A program made the translations under genes and the position numbers. Shown here in pieces: positions 1 to 7,200 of a stretch of DNA of 7,965 bases. The stretch is from Cytophagia bacterium (GTDB lineage Bacteria > Bacteroidota > Bacteroidia > Cytophagales > Cyclobacteriaceae): positions 1-7,965 of the forward strand of contig JABXIP010000205.1 in the NCBI GenBank assembly GCA_013373005.1, in the 5' to 3' direction. Positions within the stretch are counted from its first letter, which is position 1; every line of letters starts with the position of its first letter. Below the pieces are notes generated by a model that had not been told where the DNA came from, did no database searches, and saw only the letters and a program-made list of their open reading frames with translations.

Positions 1-2780
1 CTTGGTAACTGGGTTTGACCATCTCCAACAACCACGTAAACAAGTTTATCAGGATCCATATACTCATCGATCAATCTCTGAATCTCAGCCTTATCCATGG
101 CTTTCAATTTGGCTTCATCTTTTGCGATATAGTCTAGCGGCAAATCGTAGGTTGAGATGTTTTGAAGAATACCCAAAAGGCTTCCAAAAGTCTCGTAAGA
201 CTGTGTATTACTTCGGAGAATTGAGTTCTTGGTCACATCAAGATCTTCGTCAGAAAAGTCTGCACTGTAGTTATCGAGCAGTTCTTTGAATAAATCAACA
301 GATTCTTTGGTGACATTACTTCTAACGCTAGATGATGCCTGGAACACAGCTCCATCTTGAGTTCTGCTGTAACCTGAGTAAGCACCATAAGTATATCCTT
401 TCTCAAGCCTCAACTCTTTGAAAAGAATAGAGCCTGAACCAGCACCTAATCTGTAGTTAGAAACTGAAGCAGCGGCATAGTCTTCATTACCTCCATCCAT
501 GGCAATTCGACCAATGTTTATAACCGATTGCTTAGCATCAGGATAGTCGACAAAGAAGATTCTTGAGTCGTCTACATTAGTTTTCACCTGATACTCAGGG
601 AAAGTAACATCGTGCGCTTCCCAACTTTCCAAAGAACTTAACGACTTCACAACTTCATCTTTATCAATAGCTCCTACAAAGTGGAAAGAAGCTACTGATG
701 GCGAAAAATTCTTCTCATAGTAATCTTTCAAATCGTCTAGGGTGATGGAAGAAACGGTAGCTGTAGTTCCAGAAGTTGGGTAAGAGAAAATATGACCTTT
801 ACCATAAAGCACTTCATTGAATACTCTAGAGGCAATAGCATTAGGGTTGGCATTTGACTGCTGAATAGAGTTCAATGCAGAACTTTTGATTCGTTCAAAC
901 TCCTTTTCATCCCATCTCGGTTCAAGTAAGATCTCCTTCACCAAGGCCAACACTTGAGGATAATTCTTAGCCAAACTGTTACCAGAAACTGTGATATATT
1001 CTCTTGAAGAGAAAACATTGATATTTGCGCCTAACTGTCCGATAGCTTCTTCTAATTCTTCAGGCGTTTTGTTGGCTGTACCTTCCATCAGCATATTGTC
1101 CAACAAAGAAGAAGTACCCACTTTAGCCGGATCGTCAAGGAACATACCTCCTTTTATTCTTATGCTAAATTGAGCCATTGGTAACTCATCCTGATAGATG
1201 TGATAAACCTTCATTCCGTTGGCCAACTCATCTGTTGCTATGCTTGGAGGAGCAAAGCTCAAATCACCATCCAATTCAGGAATTACACTTCTATCAATTT
1301 CGGATGGGGTTTTCTCGAAGGCCACATTTCTTTCATACTGATCCAGGTTACCTTCGGCACCTTGCACAATTGGCTCCTCAACCACTTCTGCCTGAACTGA
1401 ACCTTCTAGCACTAAATCTTTCTGACCTACCGGTACAAAGCTTGTGGCTAAATAATTCTGTCCTTTGATGTACTTATTATACACCCTCATCACATCTTCA
1501 CGAGTTACATCAAGCGTCTTTTGAAGGTTTTCAGCAATATAGCCAGGGTCTCCTGTAAAGGTATTGTAGCTAGCCAATTGATAAGCTTTGCTAAACACAC
1601 TGGAAACAGAGTTATAAACGCCAGTCTCTGAACCTATCTTTATTCTGGCGAGGTCTTCGTCTGAGAAACCTTCTTTCTCAAATTTTTCCAAGCCCTCATA
1701 AATAGCAGCTCTCAGATCATTAAGGTTTACACCATCGTAAGCTCTTGCTCCTATGTTAAATGTTCCGGCTATTTCACTAGATCTGTTGTAGGCATATACG
1801 CTTGGTGCCAGTTTCTTCTCCTCAACCACTACCTTATATAAAGGGGATTTTTTGCCATCGGTCAGTAACTGACTAAGCATATCAAGTGCCCACATGTCTT
1901 TGTTGTATTCTTCAACGGTTGGATAGATCATTTGCAGATCAGGAAGATTTGCAAACTTATCTTCGTGATAGAAAAGCTTATTCTCATTCAGAACAGCAGG
2001 CATTGGATCGATTGTCTCAACCTCAGGTCCCGAATCAATTTCAGAGAAATACTTATTGATCAACTCCTTTGTCTTGGCAATATCAATGTCTCCTGCAATA
2101 GCCAAAGTGGCATTACCTGCTCCATAATATTGAGCATAGAACTCTTTTACATCTTCTACTGTAGCAGCCTGCAAATCTTCCAAACTACCAATTACATCCC
2201 AGCTATATGGGTGACCTTCAGGATATAGGTTTTTCAGTTGCACATAGGTTTTATGTCCGTAAGGTCTATTGTCAACGCCTTGTCGTTTCTCATTTTTCAC
2301 TACTTGCTTTTCATTCTCAAGTCCCCACTCTGACACCGTATTAATGAAAAAGCCCATTCTATCCGATTCCATCCAAAGCACTTTCTCCAAAGCATCGCTC
2401 GGAACCGTTTCATAGTAAACTGTATTGTCGGTAGATGTTCCTCCATTAAAGGAGCCACCCAATTCGTTTACATACTTGATAAAGTTCCCTGGTCCTACAT
2501 TCTCAGAATTTTGGAATAACATATGTTCAAAGAAGTGAGCAAAACCTGTTTTACCCGGTTTCTCTCTGTTTGAACCTACATGGTAAAGAACAGCCACCGC
2601 TACTTTCGGGTCCGACTTATCTTGATGAAGAACAACTTCCAATCCATTGTCTAATACATACTTTTCGTAATCTAAAGAGAACTCATCTGAGGCTGACTCG
2701 GAAGAGCTCTGGCAGGCTGAAAAGACGAGCACCATACAGGTGAATCCTAGCCCTATGAGGTATTTGATAGGTTTATTCAT
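1..2780 (-). CDS. M16 family zinc metallopeptidase, lipoprotein, double-domain (3' end cut by window)
   Basis: Reading back from the ATG at 2778-2780 gives 926 unbroken codons to position 3, with two bases left over, so only the C-terminal end is missing. Residues 1-23 look like a lipoprotein signal: two lysines, a hydrophobic stretch and FSAC ending at Cys23. This favours this Met over Met16, and predicts an envelope lipoprotein. The N-terminal half has the inverted zinc motif HFFEH (His82, Glu85, His86). The segment at 155-167 has Glu157 and Glu164 seven apart; by comparison with pitrilysin, Glu164 is the third zinc ligand. An M16 C-terminal-type domain follows near 200-390 (YYGAGN at 218). 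The second half repeats the fold, but the aligned zinc motif reads SLLDN (558-562), so it is probably non-catalytic. It keeps the RLEKGYTYG segment (Arg791, Tyr798) typical of the partner domain. Expected role: clamshell-type cleavage of peptides in the periplasm or at the outer membrane. The substrate cannot be told. Its neighbour upstream is a peptide transporter. Confidence 0.93.
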   Translation of the reverse strand, partial: MNKPIKYLIGLGFTCMVLVFSACQSSSESASDEFSLDYEKYVLDNGLEVVLHQDKSDPKVAVAVLYHVGSNREKPGKTGFAHFFEHMLFQNSENVGPGNFIKYVNELGGSFNGGTSTDNTVYYETVPSDALEKVLWMESDRMGFFINTVSEWGLENEKQVVKNEKRQGVDNRPYGHKTYVQLKNLYPEGHPYSWDVIGSLEDLQAATVEDVKEFYAQYYGAGNATLAIAGDIDIAKTKELINKYFSEIDSGPEVETIDPMPAVLNENKLFYHEDKFANLPDLQMIYPTVEEYNKDMWALDMLSQLLTDGKKSPLYKVVVEEKKLAPSVYAYNRSSEIAGTFNIGARAYDGVNLNDLRAAIYEGLEKFEKEGFSDEDLARIKIGSETGVYNSVSSVFSKAYQLASYNTFTGDPGYIAENLQKTLDVTREDVMRVYNKYIKGQNYLATSFVPVGQKDLVLEGSVQAEVVEEPIVQGAEGNLDQYERNVAFEKTPSEIDRSVIPELDGDLSFAPPSIATDELANGMKVYHIYQDELPMAQFSIRIKGGMFLDDPAKVGTSSLLDNMLMEGTANKTPEELEEAIGQLGANINVFSSREYITVSGNSLAKNYPQVLALVKEILLEPRWDEKEFERIKSSALNSIQQSNANPNAIASRVFNEVLYGKGHIFSYPTSGTTATVSSITLDDLKDYYEKNFSPSVASFHFVGAIDKDEVVKSLSSLESWEAHDVTFPEYQVKTNVDDSRIFFVDYPDAKQSVINIGRIAMDGGNEDYAAASVSNYRLGAGSGSILFKELRLEKGYTYGAYSGYSRTQDGAVFQASSSVRSNVTKESVDLFKELLDNYSADFSDEDLDVTKNSILRSNTQSYETFGSLLGILQNISTYDLPLDYIAKDEAKLKAMDKAEIQRLIDEYMDPDKLVYVVVGDGQTQLP

Positions 2781-2782
2781 GA

Positions 2783-2810
2783 TAGCTTTATTGGTTAGCA
2801 ACTAAAGCTA
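2783..2810. repeat. 8-bp inverted repeat just upstream of the M16 gene start
   Basis: TAGCTTTA (2783-2790) and TAAAGCTA (2803-2810) are perfect reverse complements around a 12-base loop, ending two bases before the start codon. On the minus strand the distal arm also reads TAGCTTTA, one mismatch from the Bacteroidota -7 box TAnnTTTG. The nearest TTG upstream is only 14 bases away, shorter than the usual spacing, so the promoter reading is weak. If transcription starts further upstream, the RNA could fold into a hairpin next to the start codon. An operator, a leader hairpin and chance all remain possible. Confidence 0.4.
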
Positions 2811-2844
2811 ATAAAAAAGCCGCCCAAGTTTATGGGGCGGCTTT
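2811..2844 (-). terminator. Rho-independent terminator after the peptide transporter gene
   Basis: The arms AAAGCCGCCC (2816-2825) and GGGCGGCTTT (2835-2844) pair perfectly over 10 bp around a 9-base loop. On the minus strand the second arm runs into a T-rich tract (2818 down to 2811). The hairpin begins 26 bases after the transporter stop codon. It lies between that gene and the M16 gene, so the two are probably separate transcripts, or linked only by read-through. Confidence 0.88.
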
Positions 2845-2870
2845 GCTATTATATAAATGGATGGGTTGTA

Positions 2871-4403
2871 CTAGTGAACGTCACCCATTAGTTTTCTAAG
2901 TGGCTTATTAAGAGCCAAAAGCAACAAGGCAGCACCAAAAGTAGTCAATACAATAGTCATGTACTGATCTGGCATTTCAGCTAACGCTTCAGCATCTCCT
3001 CCGCTTGCCTCTCCGGCAATCAAACCTGCCAACAGGTTACCCAGAGAAACTGATAAGAACCAAATCCCCATCATCTGTCCTTGATAGCCTTTAGGAGCCA
3101 ATTTGGTCATTAAGCTCAATCCTACAGGACTTAAACTCAACTCACCCCAAGTATGAAGAAGGTAAGTGAATATTAACCAGGTTGGAGCGGCAAAGTCACC
3201 ACTAGCCGCAATCTTAGCAGCAAAGTACATAACAAAGAAACCGGCACCTACTCCAAAAAGTCCAAAGAAGAACTTTAATGGTGAGCTTGGCTCTAGATTT
3301 CTCTTGGCTAACCAGATCCACATAGCTCCAAAGAATGGAGCAAAAATGATAATGAATACCGCATTTACTGACTGAAACCATGCCGCAGGAATCTCCCATC
3401 CCATGATAGATCTATCCGTAAATCTTTGTGCGAATAAATTCAAAGTAGAACCAGCCTGCTCAAAACCAGACCAGAATACCGCAGAGAAGATGAATACAAT
3501 TCCAATAGCTATTACCTTCTTCTTATCCTTCATGTCGAACCCGGCAAAAAGGATGAGATAAATAAGGTAGGCAAATGCTACAACAGCGATAATGTATTTA
3601 GACTTATTGGCAATACCTTCAGCATCAATAGGAATGATGCCCATGAACATCAATACTACCAAAAGACCCAAGCCCATAGAAACATATGTGGTAATTCTCT
3701 TAAGCTTGCTTCTGCTCTCCTCTTCTTCTGGAGACTCGGCAGGCGCAAGATTTCCAACATCTTCCAAACTTCCGGCCGTCAACTTATACTGAATAAGACC
3801 CAACACCATACCGAATCCGGCCAAACCGAAACCCAAATGCCAGTTATAAGTAGCCAAAGCACCCGTCAGAAGCGGGGCAATGAATGCTCCAAGGTTAATA
3901 CCCATGTAGAAAATAGAGAAACCTGCGTCTCTTTTAGCATCTCCAGGGGCGTAAAGCTGACCTACTATTGTACTTACATTTGGCTTCAATAAGCCTGTTC
4001 CTACCACAATAAAGATAAGGCCAAGGAAAAAGGCATTCTTATCCAAAGCAGTTACGCCCTCGCTTCCAGAACCAAAAAGGTCCATTAGCCCCGGAACACC
4101 CATGGTAAAGTGACCGATAGCAATAATAATTCCTCCGTACCAGACAGATTTTTTCAACCCGAAAATTCGGTCGGCTAACCAACCACCAGGCAAAGCCAGT
4201 AGATATACACCCATTGTATATAATCCGTAAATGGCTCCTTGAGTTTGGTCATCGAAACCCAGTCCGCCTTCGGCAACACTGGCAACCATAAATAATGTAA
4301 GAAGAGCACGCATACCGTAGTAGCTGAATCGCTCCCACATTTCTGTAAAAAACAGGGTCATCAAGCCCCTGGGATGGCCGAAAATCAATTTCTGATCTGA
4401 CAT
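2871..4403 (-). CDS. POT/PTR2 family proton-coupled di/tripeptide transporter
   Basis: This 510-residue, strongly hydrophobic protein carries the signatures of proton-dependent oligopeptide transporters. EMWERFSYYG at 21-30 is the ExxERFxYYG motif (Glu21, Glu24, Arg25) used in proton coupling. GTGLLKPN has the conserved Lys140. FYMGINLGAF at 165-174 is the PTR2 signature. WSGFEQ lies at 311-316, and GELSLSPVGLS at 420-430 has Glu421, matching the peptide-binding glutamate of the C-terminal bundle. A charged loop (PEEEE near 225) followed by two extra hydrophobic segments (about 240-260 and 270-290) fits the 14-helix layout of bacterial members. Length is normal for the family. It should import di- and tripeptides across the inner membrane with protons; the exact substrate range cannot be read from sequence. 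It starts at the ATG at 4403, in a divergent region shared with pckA, and ends before a strong terminator. No defects are visible. Confidence 0.95.
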   Translation of the reverse strand: MSDQKLIFGHPRGLMTLFFTEMWERFSYYGMRALLTLFMVASVAEGGLGFDDQTQGAIYGLYTMGVYLLALPGGWLADRIFGLKKSVWYGGIIIAIGHFTMGVPGLMDLFGSGSEGVTALDKNAFFLGLIFIVVGTGLLKPNVSTIVGQLYAPGDAKRDAGFSIFYMGINLGAFIAPLLTGALATYNWHLGFGLAGFGMVLGLIQYKLTAGSLEDVGNLAPAESPEEEESRSKLKRITTYVSMGLGLLVVLMFMGIIPIDAEGIANKSKYIIAVVAFAYLIYLILFAGFDMKDKKKVIAIGIVFIFSAVFWSGFEQAGSTLNLFAQRFTDRSIMGWEIPAAWFQSVNAVFIIIFAPFFGAMWIWLAKRNLEPSSPLKFFFGLFGVGAGFFVMYFAAKIAASGDFAAPTWLIFTYLLHTWGELSLSPVGLSLMTKLAPKGYQGQMMGIWFLSVSLGNLLAGLIAGEASGGDAEALAEMPDQYMTIVLTTFGAALLLLALNKPLRKLMGDVH

Positions 4404-4432
4404 AGTTGATATTTAGTTTTTAGCAAAGTTTC

Positions 4433-4462
4433 CAAATTAGTACCGTACGAATGATAATACAA
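4433..4462 (-). promoter_or_regulatory. weak candidate promoter for the peptide transporter
   Basis: On the minus strand a TTG (CAA at 4460-4462) lies 19 bases before CTAATTTG (4433-4440). That spacing suits the Bacteroidota TTG/TAnnTTTG pattern, but the -7 element has two mismatches (TAATTTG with one base missing is the alternative reading). Transcription would start roughly 20-25 bases before the ATG. The call rests mostly on spacing and position. Confidence 0.22.
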
Positions 4463-4573
4463 GGCATTTCATTCAAACCCATCACAAATAAGCCATTTAG
4501 ATGGTAATTCTACCCGAAATGACCTAAGTCAGTAATTGTTAAAGTTTCATGCCCTAAATTCAATCACGATAAT

Positions 4574-4581
4574 TACTTTTG
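4574..4581 (+). promoter_or_regulatory. candidate -7 promoter element for pckA
   Basis: TACTTTTG is an exact match to the Bacteroidota -7 consensus TAnnTTTG, ending 39 bases before the pckA start codon. I found no TTG at the expected 17-23 base spacing upstream; the nearest TTG (4536-4538) is 35 bases away. So only half of the promoter pattern is present, and a regulator or an atypical -33 element may be involved. The leader would be about 30 bases. It contains AGGAAA, too far from the ATG for a standard ribosome-binding site. Confidence 0.45.
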
Positions 4582-4620
4582 CAAACGATTTCATAAACAA
4601 GGAAATTACCTATAATAATC

Positions 4621-6237
4621 ATGTTAGAAACCGGAATAAAATCCAAGACAGGCCTGGAAGCCGCAGGCATTAAAAAAGTTAAAGAAGCTCATTGGAACCT
4701 AACACCAACAGAATTGATTGAGGAATCGATTAAAAATGGTGAGGGTAATTTAACCGATACTGGTGCCCTGATGTGTGATACCGGAAAATTCACCGGAAGA
4801 TCGCCAAAAGACAGATTCATTGTAAAAGATGAAATGACCAAAGACAAAGTGTGGTGGGGCGACATCAACATTGCCGTTACTCCTGAGTCATTCGAAAGAA
4901 TCTATACCAAGATGTTGGGTTACCTTGAAGAAAGAAAGGTATATGTACGCGATGCTTATGCAGGTGCAGACAAAACACACAGACTAAAGCTTAGAGTAAT
5001 TAATACTTATGCCTGGCACAACCTGTTTTGCTATAACATGTTCATCAGACCTGAGGAGTATAAGCTTCCTGATTTTGAACCGAACTTTACCATCATTTGC
5101 TGTCCAGAATTTGAGGCAGATCCTGAAACTGACGGTGTAAGACAAAGCAACTTCGCTATTGTAAACTTCACCAAGCGAATGATTCTTATTGGTGGAACTC
5201 AATACTCTGGTGAAATGAAGAAGGGAATTTTCTCTGTTCTGAACTTCTTGTTGCCAACTGTAGACGGTGTGCTTCCAATGCACTGTTCAGCCAATATGGG
5301 CATTAAAGAAAGAGATACCGCTATTTTCTTCGGGCTTTCAGGAACTGGTAAAACCACCCTTTCTGCAGATCCCAGCAGACTATTGATTGGTGATGATGAG
5401 CACGGCTGGACGGCCAAAAACGTTTTCAACTTTGAAGGTGGTTGCTATGCGAAGGCCATTGACCTAACGGAAGAAAACGAACCTGATATTTTCAGAGCCA
5501 TTAAATACGGTGCAATTGTAGAGAACACAAGATTCATTAAAGGCACCAGAACGGTGAATTATGAAGATACTTCTGTGACTGAAAACACAAGAGTATCTTA
5601 CCCTATCCACCATATCAACAACATTGCTGAACCTTCTATAGGAGGTATTCCGAAGAACATCTTCTTCCTCACCTGCGATGCTTATGGTGTAATGCCGCCA
5701 CTATTGAAATTAAACAAGGGACAGGCCATGTATCACTTCATTTCAGGTTATACTTCTAAAGTAGCCGGAACTGAAGCCGGTGTAACCGAGCCAACTCCGG
5801 TATTCTCAGCATGTTTTGGAGCTCCATTTATGCCGCTTCACCCAACTGAATATGCTGAGATGCTTGGTAAGAAAATGGACGAGCATGGCGTAAATGTTTG
5901 GTTGGTAAATACCGGCTGGACTGGCGGACCTTATGGCATTGGATCGAGAATTAAATTGAGATATACGAGAGCCATGATTTCTGCAGCCCTTTCTGGCGTA
6001 TTGGACAATGTAGGTTATAGAAAGCACTCTATTTTCGGTGCTGAAATACCAATGACTTGTCCGGACGTTCCTAGCGAATTGCTTAGTGCCAGAGAAACCT
6101 GGAAGAACGACCAAGGCTTCTATGAGAAGGCCAACAAGCTGGCAAGAATGTTCCAGAAGAACTTCGAGAAGTTTGAGTCTTATGCCAATGAAGAAATTTT
6201 GGCAGGTGGCCCGCAGCCAAGAACTGATTACGAATAA
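4621..6237 (+). CDS. pckA: phosphoenolpyruvate carboxykinase (ATP)
   Basis: This 538-residue enzyme converts oxaloacetate and ATP to phosphoenolpyruvate, CO2 and ADP in the cytosol, the entry step of gluconeogenesis (EC 4.1.1.49). Its length is almost that of the E. coli enzyme (540). Visible active-site elements are GRSPKDR at 59-65 (Arg60 binds oxaloacetate), the metal and substrate ligands Lys201 and His221 in the EMKKG and MHCSANMG segments, and the P-loop GLSGTGKTT at 238-246 (Lys244, Thr245). The kinase-2 segment GDDEHGW has Asp258 and Asp259, and NTRVSYP carries Arg324, matching E. coli Arg333. The P-loop and the lysine-rich substrate region are those of the ATP-using family, not the GTP-using one. 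The gene is transcribed alone, divergent from the peptide transporter, and ends in its own terminator. A -7-like box sits upstream; no operator for carbon-source control could be recognised. Nothing is truncated or mutated. Confidence 0.98.
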   Translation: MLETGIKSKTGLEAAGIKKVKEAHWNLTPTELIEESIKNGEGNLTDTGALMCDTGKFTGRSPKDRFIVKDEMTKDKVWWGDINIAVTPESFERIYTKMLGYLEERKVYVRDAYAGADKTHRLKLRVINTYAWHNLFCYNMFIRPEEYKLPDFEPNFTIICCPEFEADPETDGVRQSNFAIVNFTKRMILIGGTQYSGEMKKGIFSVLNFLLPTVDGVLPMHCSANMGIKERDTAIFFGLSGTGKTTLSADPSRLLIGDDEHGWTAKNVFNFEGGCYAKAIDLTEENEPDIFRAIKYGAIVENTRFIKGTRTVNYEDTSVTENTRVSYPIHHINNIAEPSIGGIPKNIFFLTCDAYGVMPPLLKLNKGQAMYHFISGYTSKVAGTEAGVTEPTPVFSACFGAPFMPLHPTEYAEMLGKKMDEHGVNVWLVNTGWTGGPYGIGSRIKLRYTRAMISAALSGVLDNVGYRKHSIFGAEIPMTCPDVPSELLSARETWKNDQGFYEKANKLARMFQKNFEKFESYANEEILAGGPQPRTDYE

Positions 6238-6272
6238 TTCGTACTTGAACTCACCTTCAACCTTAATTAAAC

Positions 6273-6304
6273 AAAAAACCCCGGCCGTATGCTGGGGTTT
6301 TTTT
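6273..6304. terminator. bidirectional terminator between pckA and the convergent coiled-coil gene
   Basis: A 13-bp stem (6273-6285 with 6291-6303, including one G-T pair) surrounds the loop CGTAT. The core is CCCC/GGGG, with GC pairs inside and A/T pairs outside. A run of seven Ts (6298-6304) follows on the plus strand, 35 bases after the pckA stop. The A-run at 6273-6278 provides a T-run for minus-strand transcripts arriving from the gene that ends at 6355, so one hairpin can serve both convergent genes. Confidence 0.9.
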
Positions 6305-6354
6305 ATGGCCTCTCGACCAATCCGACACTACTAAGTATTTTTATAGGAAGAACA

Positions 6355-6957
6355 TTAATGCTGTTCTACTCCTTGTAAATTTTCTAGTCTGTTTAAGGCT
6401 GTTTGTAATTCGCGCTTAAGCTTAATTTGCTTTTCAGTAGCCTGAAAACGCTGATTTCTGTAGTCCTCTACTATTTTAGAATAAGCAGATTTAACTCGTT
6501 TAACTACCCCACATACATGCTTAATTCTTCCATACATAATGATTAAACAAAGCATGAGAAGACAAACCACAGACCACACGAAAATTGAATATGTGAGTTT
6601 CTTCATATCGAACCCAAGGAAGCTAATTAGGTCTGAACTAGCCTGGCTTTCATTAAGACTCTTCTGAACTGCCGAGAACTGACTCTTAAGCTCTTCCATA
6701 TCTGATTTAACTGTGGAAAGCTCTTGTTGAAGAGAAGAGATGGTGGCTTTGTATGATGTGAGACTATCATACATGGCACTTCTAAATTGTCTGAGCTTGG
6801 AAGTTCTTATCACCTTGTAATCCTCGTAGGATTCCGATTCGTTAAGTATCTCGGAAAAGGATTCGTCTAATGATTTCTCTGTTTGTGCGTTTACCGGAAA
6901 CGAGCTAATGATAGTAGCCACAATAGCCCCCACAAAGAGTAGTTTTAATCGAGTCAT
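6355..6957 (-). CDS. secreted, membrane-anchored coiled-coil protein of unknown function (Bacteroidota family)
   Basis: The 200-residue product has a clear signal peptide (Lys5, hydrophobic 6-20, VNA at 22-24 before Gln25). A conserved-looking segment follows with EDYKVIRTSKL near 45-55. A Ser/Gln/Glu-rich region at about 65-105 looks like coiled coil. FLGFDMKKL precedes a single membrane segment at about 121-142. A basic C-terminal half (145-200) is rich in Lys, Arg and Gln and is probably a second helical coil. If the signal peptide is cleaved, the first coil lies in the periplasm and the basic tail in the cytoplasm. From memory, relatives in Flavobacteriia and Cytophagia share this layout and are sometimes labelled tRNA (guanine-N1)-methyltransferase. 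Nothing here resembles that enzyme's knotted methyltransferase fold, so I would not use the name. The gene stands alone, convergent to pckA. Its function is unknown; a structural or signalling role at the inner membrane is only a guess. Confidence 0.85.
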   Translation of the reverse strand: MTRLKLLFVGAIVATIISSFPVNAQTEKSLDESFSEILNESESYEDYKVIRTSKLRQFRSAMYDSLTSYKATISSLQQELSTVKSDMEELKSQFSAVQKSLNESQASSDLISFLGFDMKKLTYSIFVWSVVCLLMLCLIIMYGRIKHVCGVVKRVKSAYSKIVEDYRNQRFQATEKQIKLKRELQTALNRLENLQGVEQH

Positions 6958-6985
6958 TATACTGGTTTTAGGTGATTAACATGAC

Positions 6986-7012
6986 CAAATTAATGAATGG
7001 AAAAACAACCAA
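6986..7012 (-). promoter_or_regulatory. weak candidate promoter for the coiled-coil gene
   Basis: On the minus strand TTG (CAA at 7010-7012) lies 16 bases before TTAATTTG (6986-6993), one mismatch from the -7 consensus TAnnTTTG. The spacer is one base shorter than usual. Transcription would start around 20-25 bases before the ATG at 6957, a normal leader length. The A/T-rich setting makes such matches easy to find by chance. Confidence 0.3.
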
Positions 7013-7024
7013 CATAATTCTGTT

Positions 7025-7043
7025 GTACAAAGCATTTTTGTAC
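7025..7043. repeat. 7-bp inverted repeat, possible operator or hairpin
   Basis: GTACAAA (7025-7031) and TTTGTAC (7037-7043) are perfect reverse complements around the 5-base loop GCATT. The centre lies about 77 bases before the start codon of the coiled-coil gene, beyond its weak candidate promoter, where an activator site could sit. There is no T-run at the proper distance on the minus strand, so it is not a standard terminator. Confidence 0.45.
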
Positions 7044-7105
7044 TGACATCCATCAAAATTCCATCTAAAAATGACTACCCAGAAAGTTTAAACGACAATA
7101 ATCAG

Positions 7106-7126
7106 GTGTTTAAAAGCCCTAAACAC
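7106..7126. repeat. 7-bp inverted repeat, possible operator or hairpin
   Basis: GTGTTTA (7106-7112) and TAAACAC (7120-7126) pair perfectly around the 7-base loop AAAGCCC. It lies between the end of the 84-residue gene and the coiled-coil gene, 62 bases from the other inverted repeat and unlike it in sequence. Its role is unknown. It could be a protein-binding site or a stabilising hairpin at an mRNA 3' end. Confidence 0.4.
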
Positions 7127-7200
7127 AGATTATATCTTGAAAGTAATTTGATAAAACCCCTTCAGCGCTGCGCTTAGCCATACAAAAGGTGCAAATTGTA

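Larger units (their letters stand above)
6958..7200. other. 243-base non-coding region with inverted repeats
   Basis: No convincing open reading frame lies here on either strand. The region contains two 7-bp inverted repeats (listed separately) and the palindrome GTTTAAAC (7086-7093). It also holds an 11-base GC-rich element, AGCGC-T-GCGCT (7164-7174), just after the end of the 84-residue gene. On the minus strand that element can form a 4-bp stem with a 3-base loop, followed shortly by GGGGTTTT. It might be a weak terminator, but it is much poorer than the others in this window. The region must hold the promoter of the coiled-coil gene. No tRNA or known riboswitch was recognised. Confidence 0.6.

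Noticed and set aside
2..289. Plus-strand open frame of 95 codons, and others at 991-1173, 1178-1468, 1200-1400 and 1932-2228
   Set aside because: All lie inside the minus-strand M16 peptidase gene, whose translation carries clear family motifs. The plus-strand products show no recognisable domains and have shadow-type composition.
3166..3792. Plus-strand open frames at 3166-3375 and 3592-3792, and a minus-strand frame at 3214-3399
   Set aside because: They overlap the peptide transporter gene in other frames and have no independent start context or domain.
4689..6114. Minus-strand frames at 4689-4871, 4984-5283, 5199-5429 and 5806-6114 inside pckA
   Set aside because: They are antisense shadows of a highly conserved enzyme gene, with no motifs of their own.
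6086..6334. Plus-strand frame of 82 codons overlapping the end of pckA
   Set aside because: It runs out of frame through the pckA 3' end and across the terminator hairpin, which a real gene would be unlikely to do.
6355..6957. tRNA (guanine-N1)-methyltransferase as the product name
   Set aside because: The protein has a signal peptide, coiled coils and one membrane helix, and no methyltransferase motifs. The label appears to be a carried-over database error.
7164..7174. AGCGC-T-GCGCT as a terminator of the 84-residue protein gene
   Set aside because: The possible stem is only 4 bp with a 3-base loop, and the following T-run is short and offset. It may be weakly functional, but it does not meet the standard of the other three hairpins.
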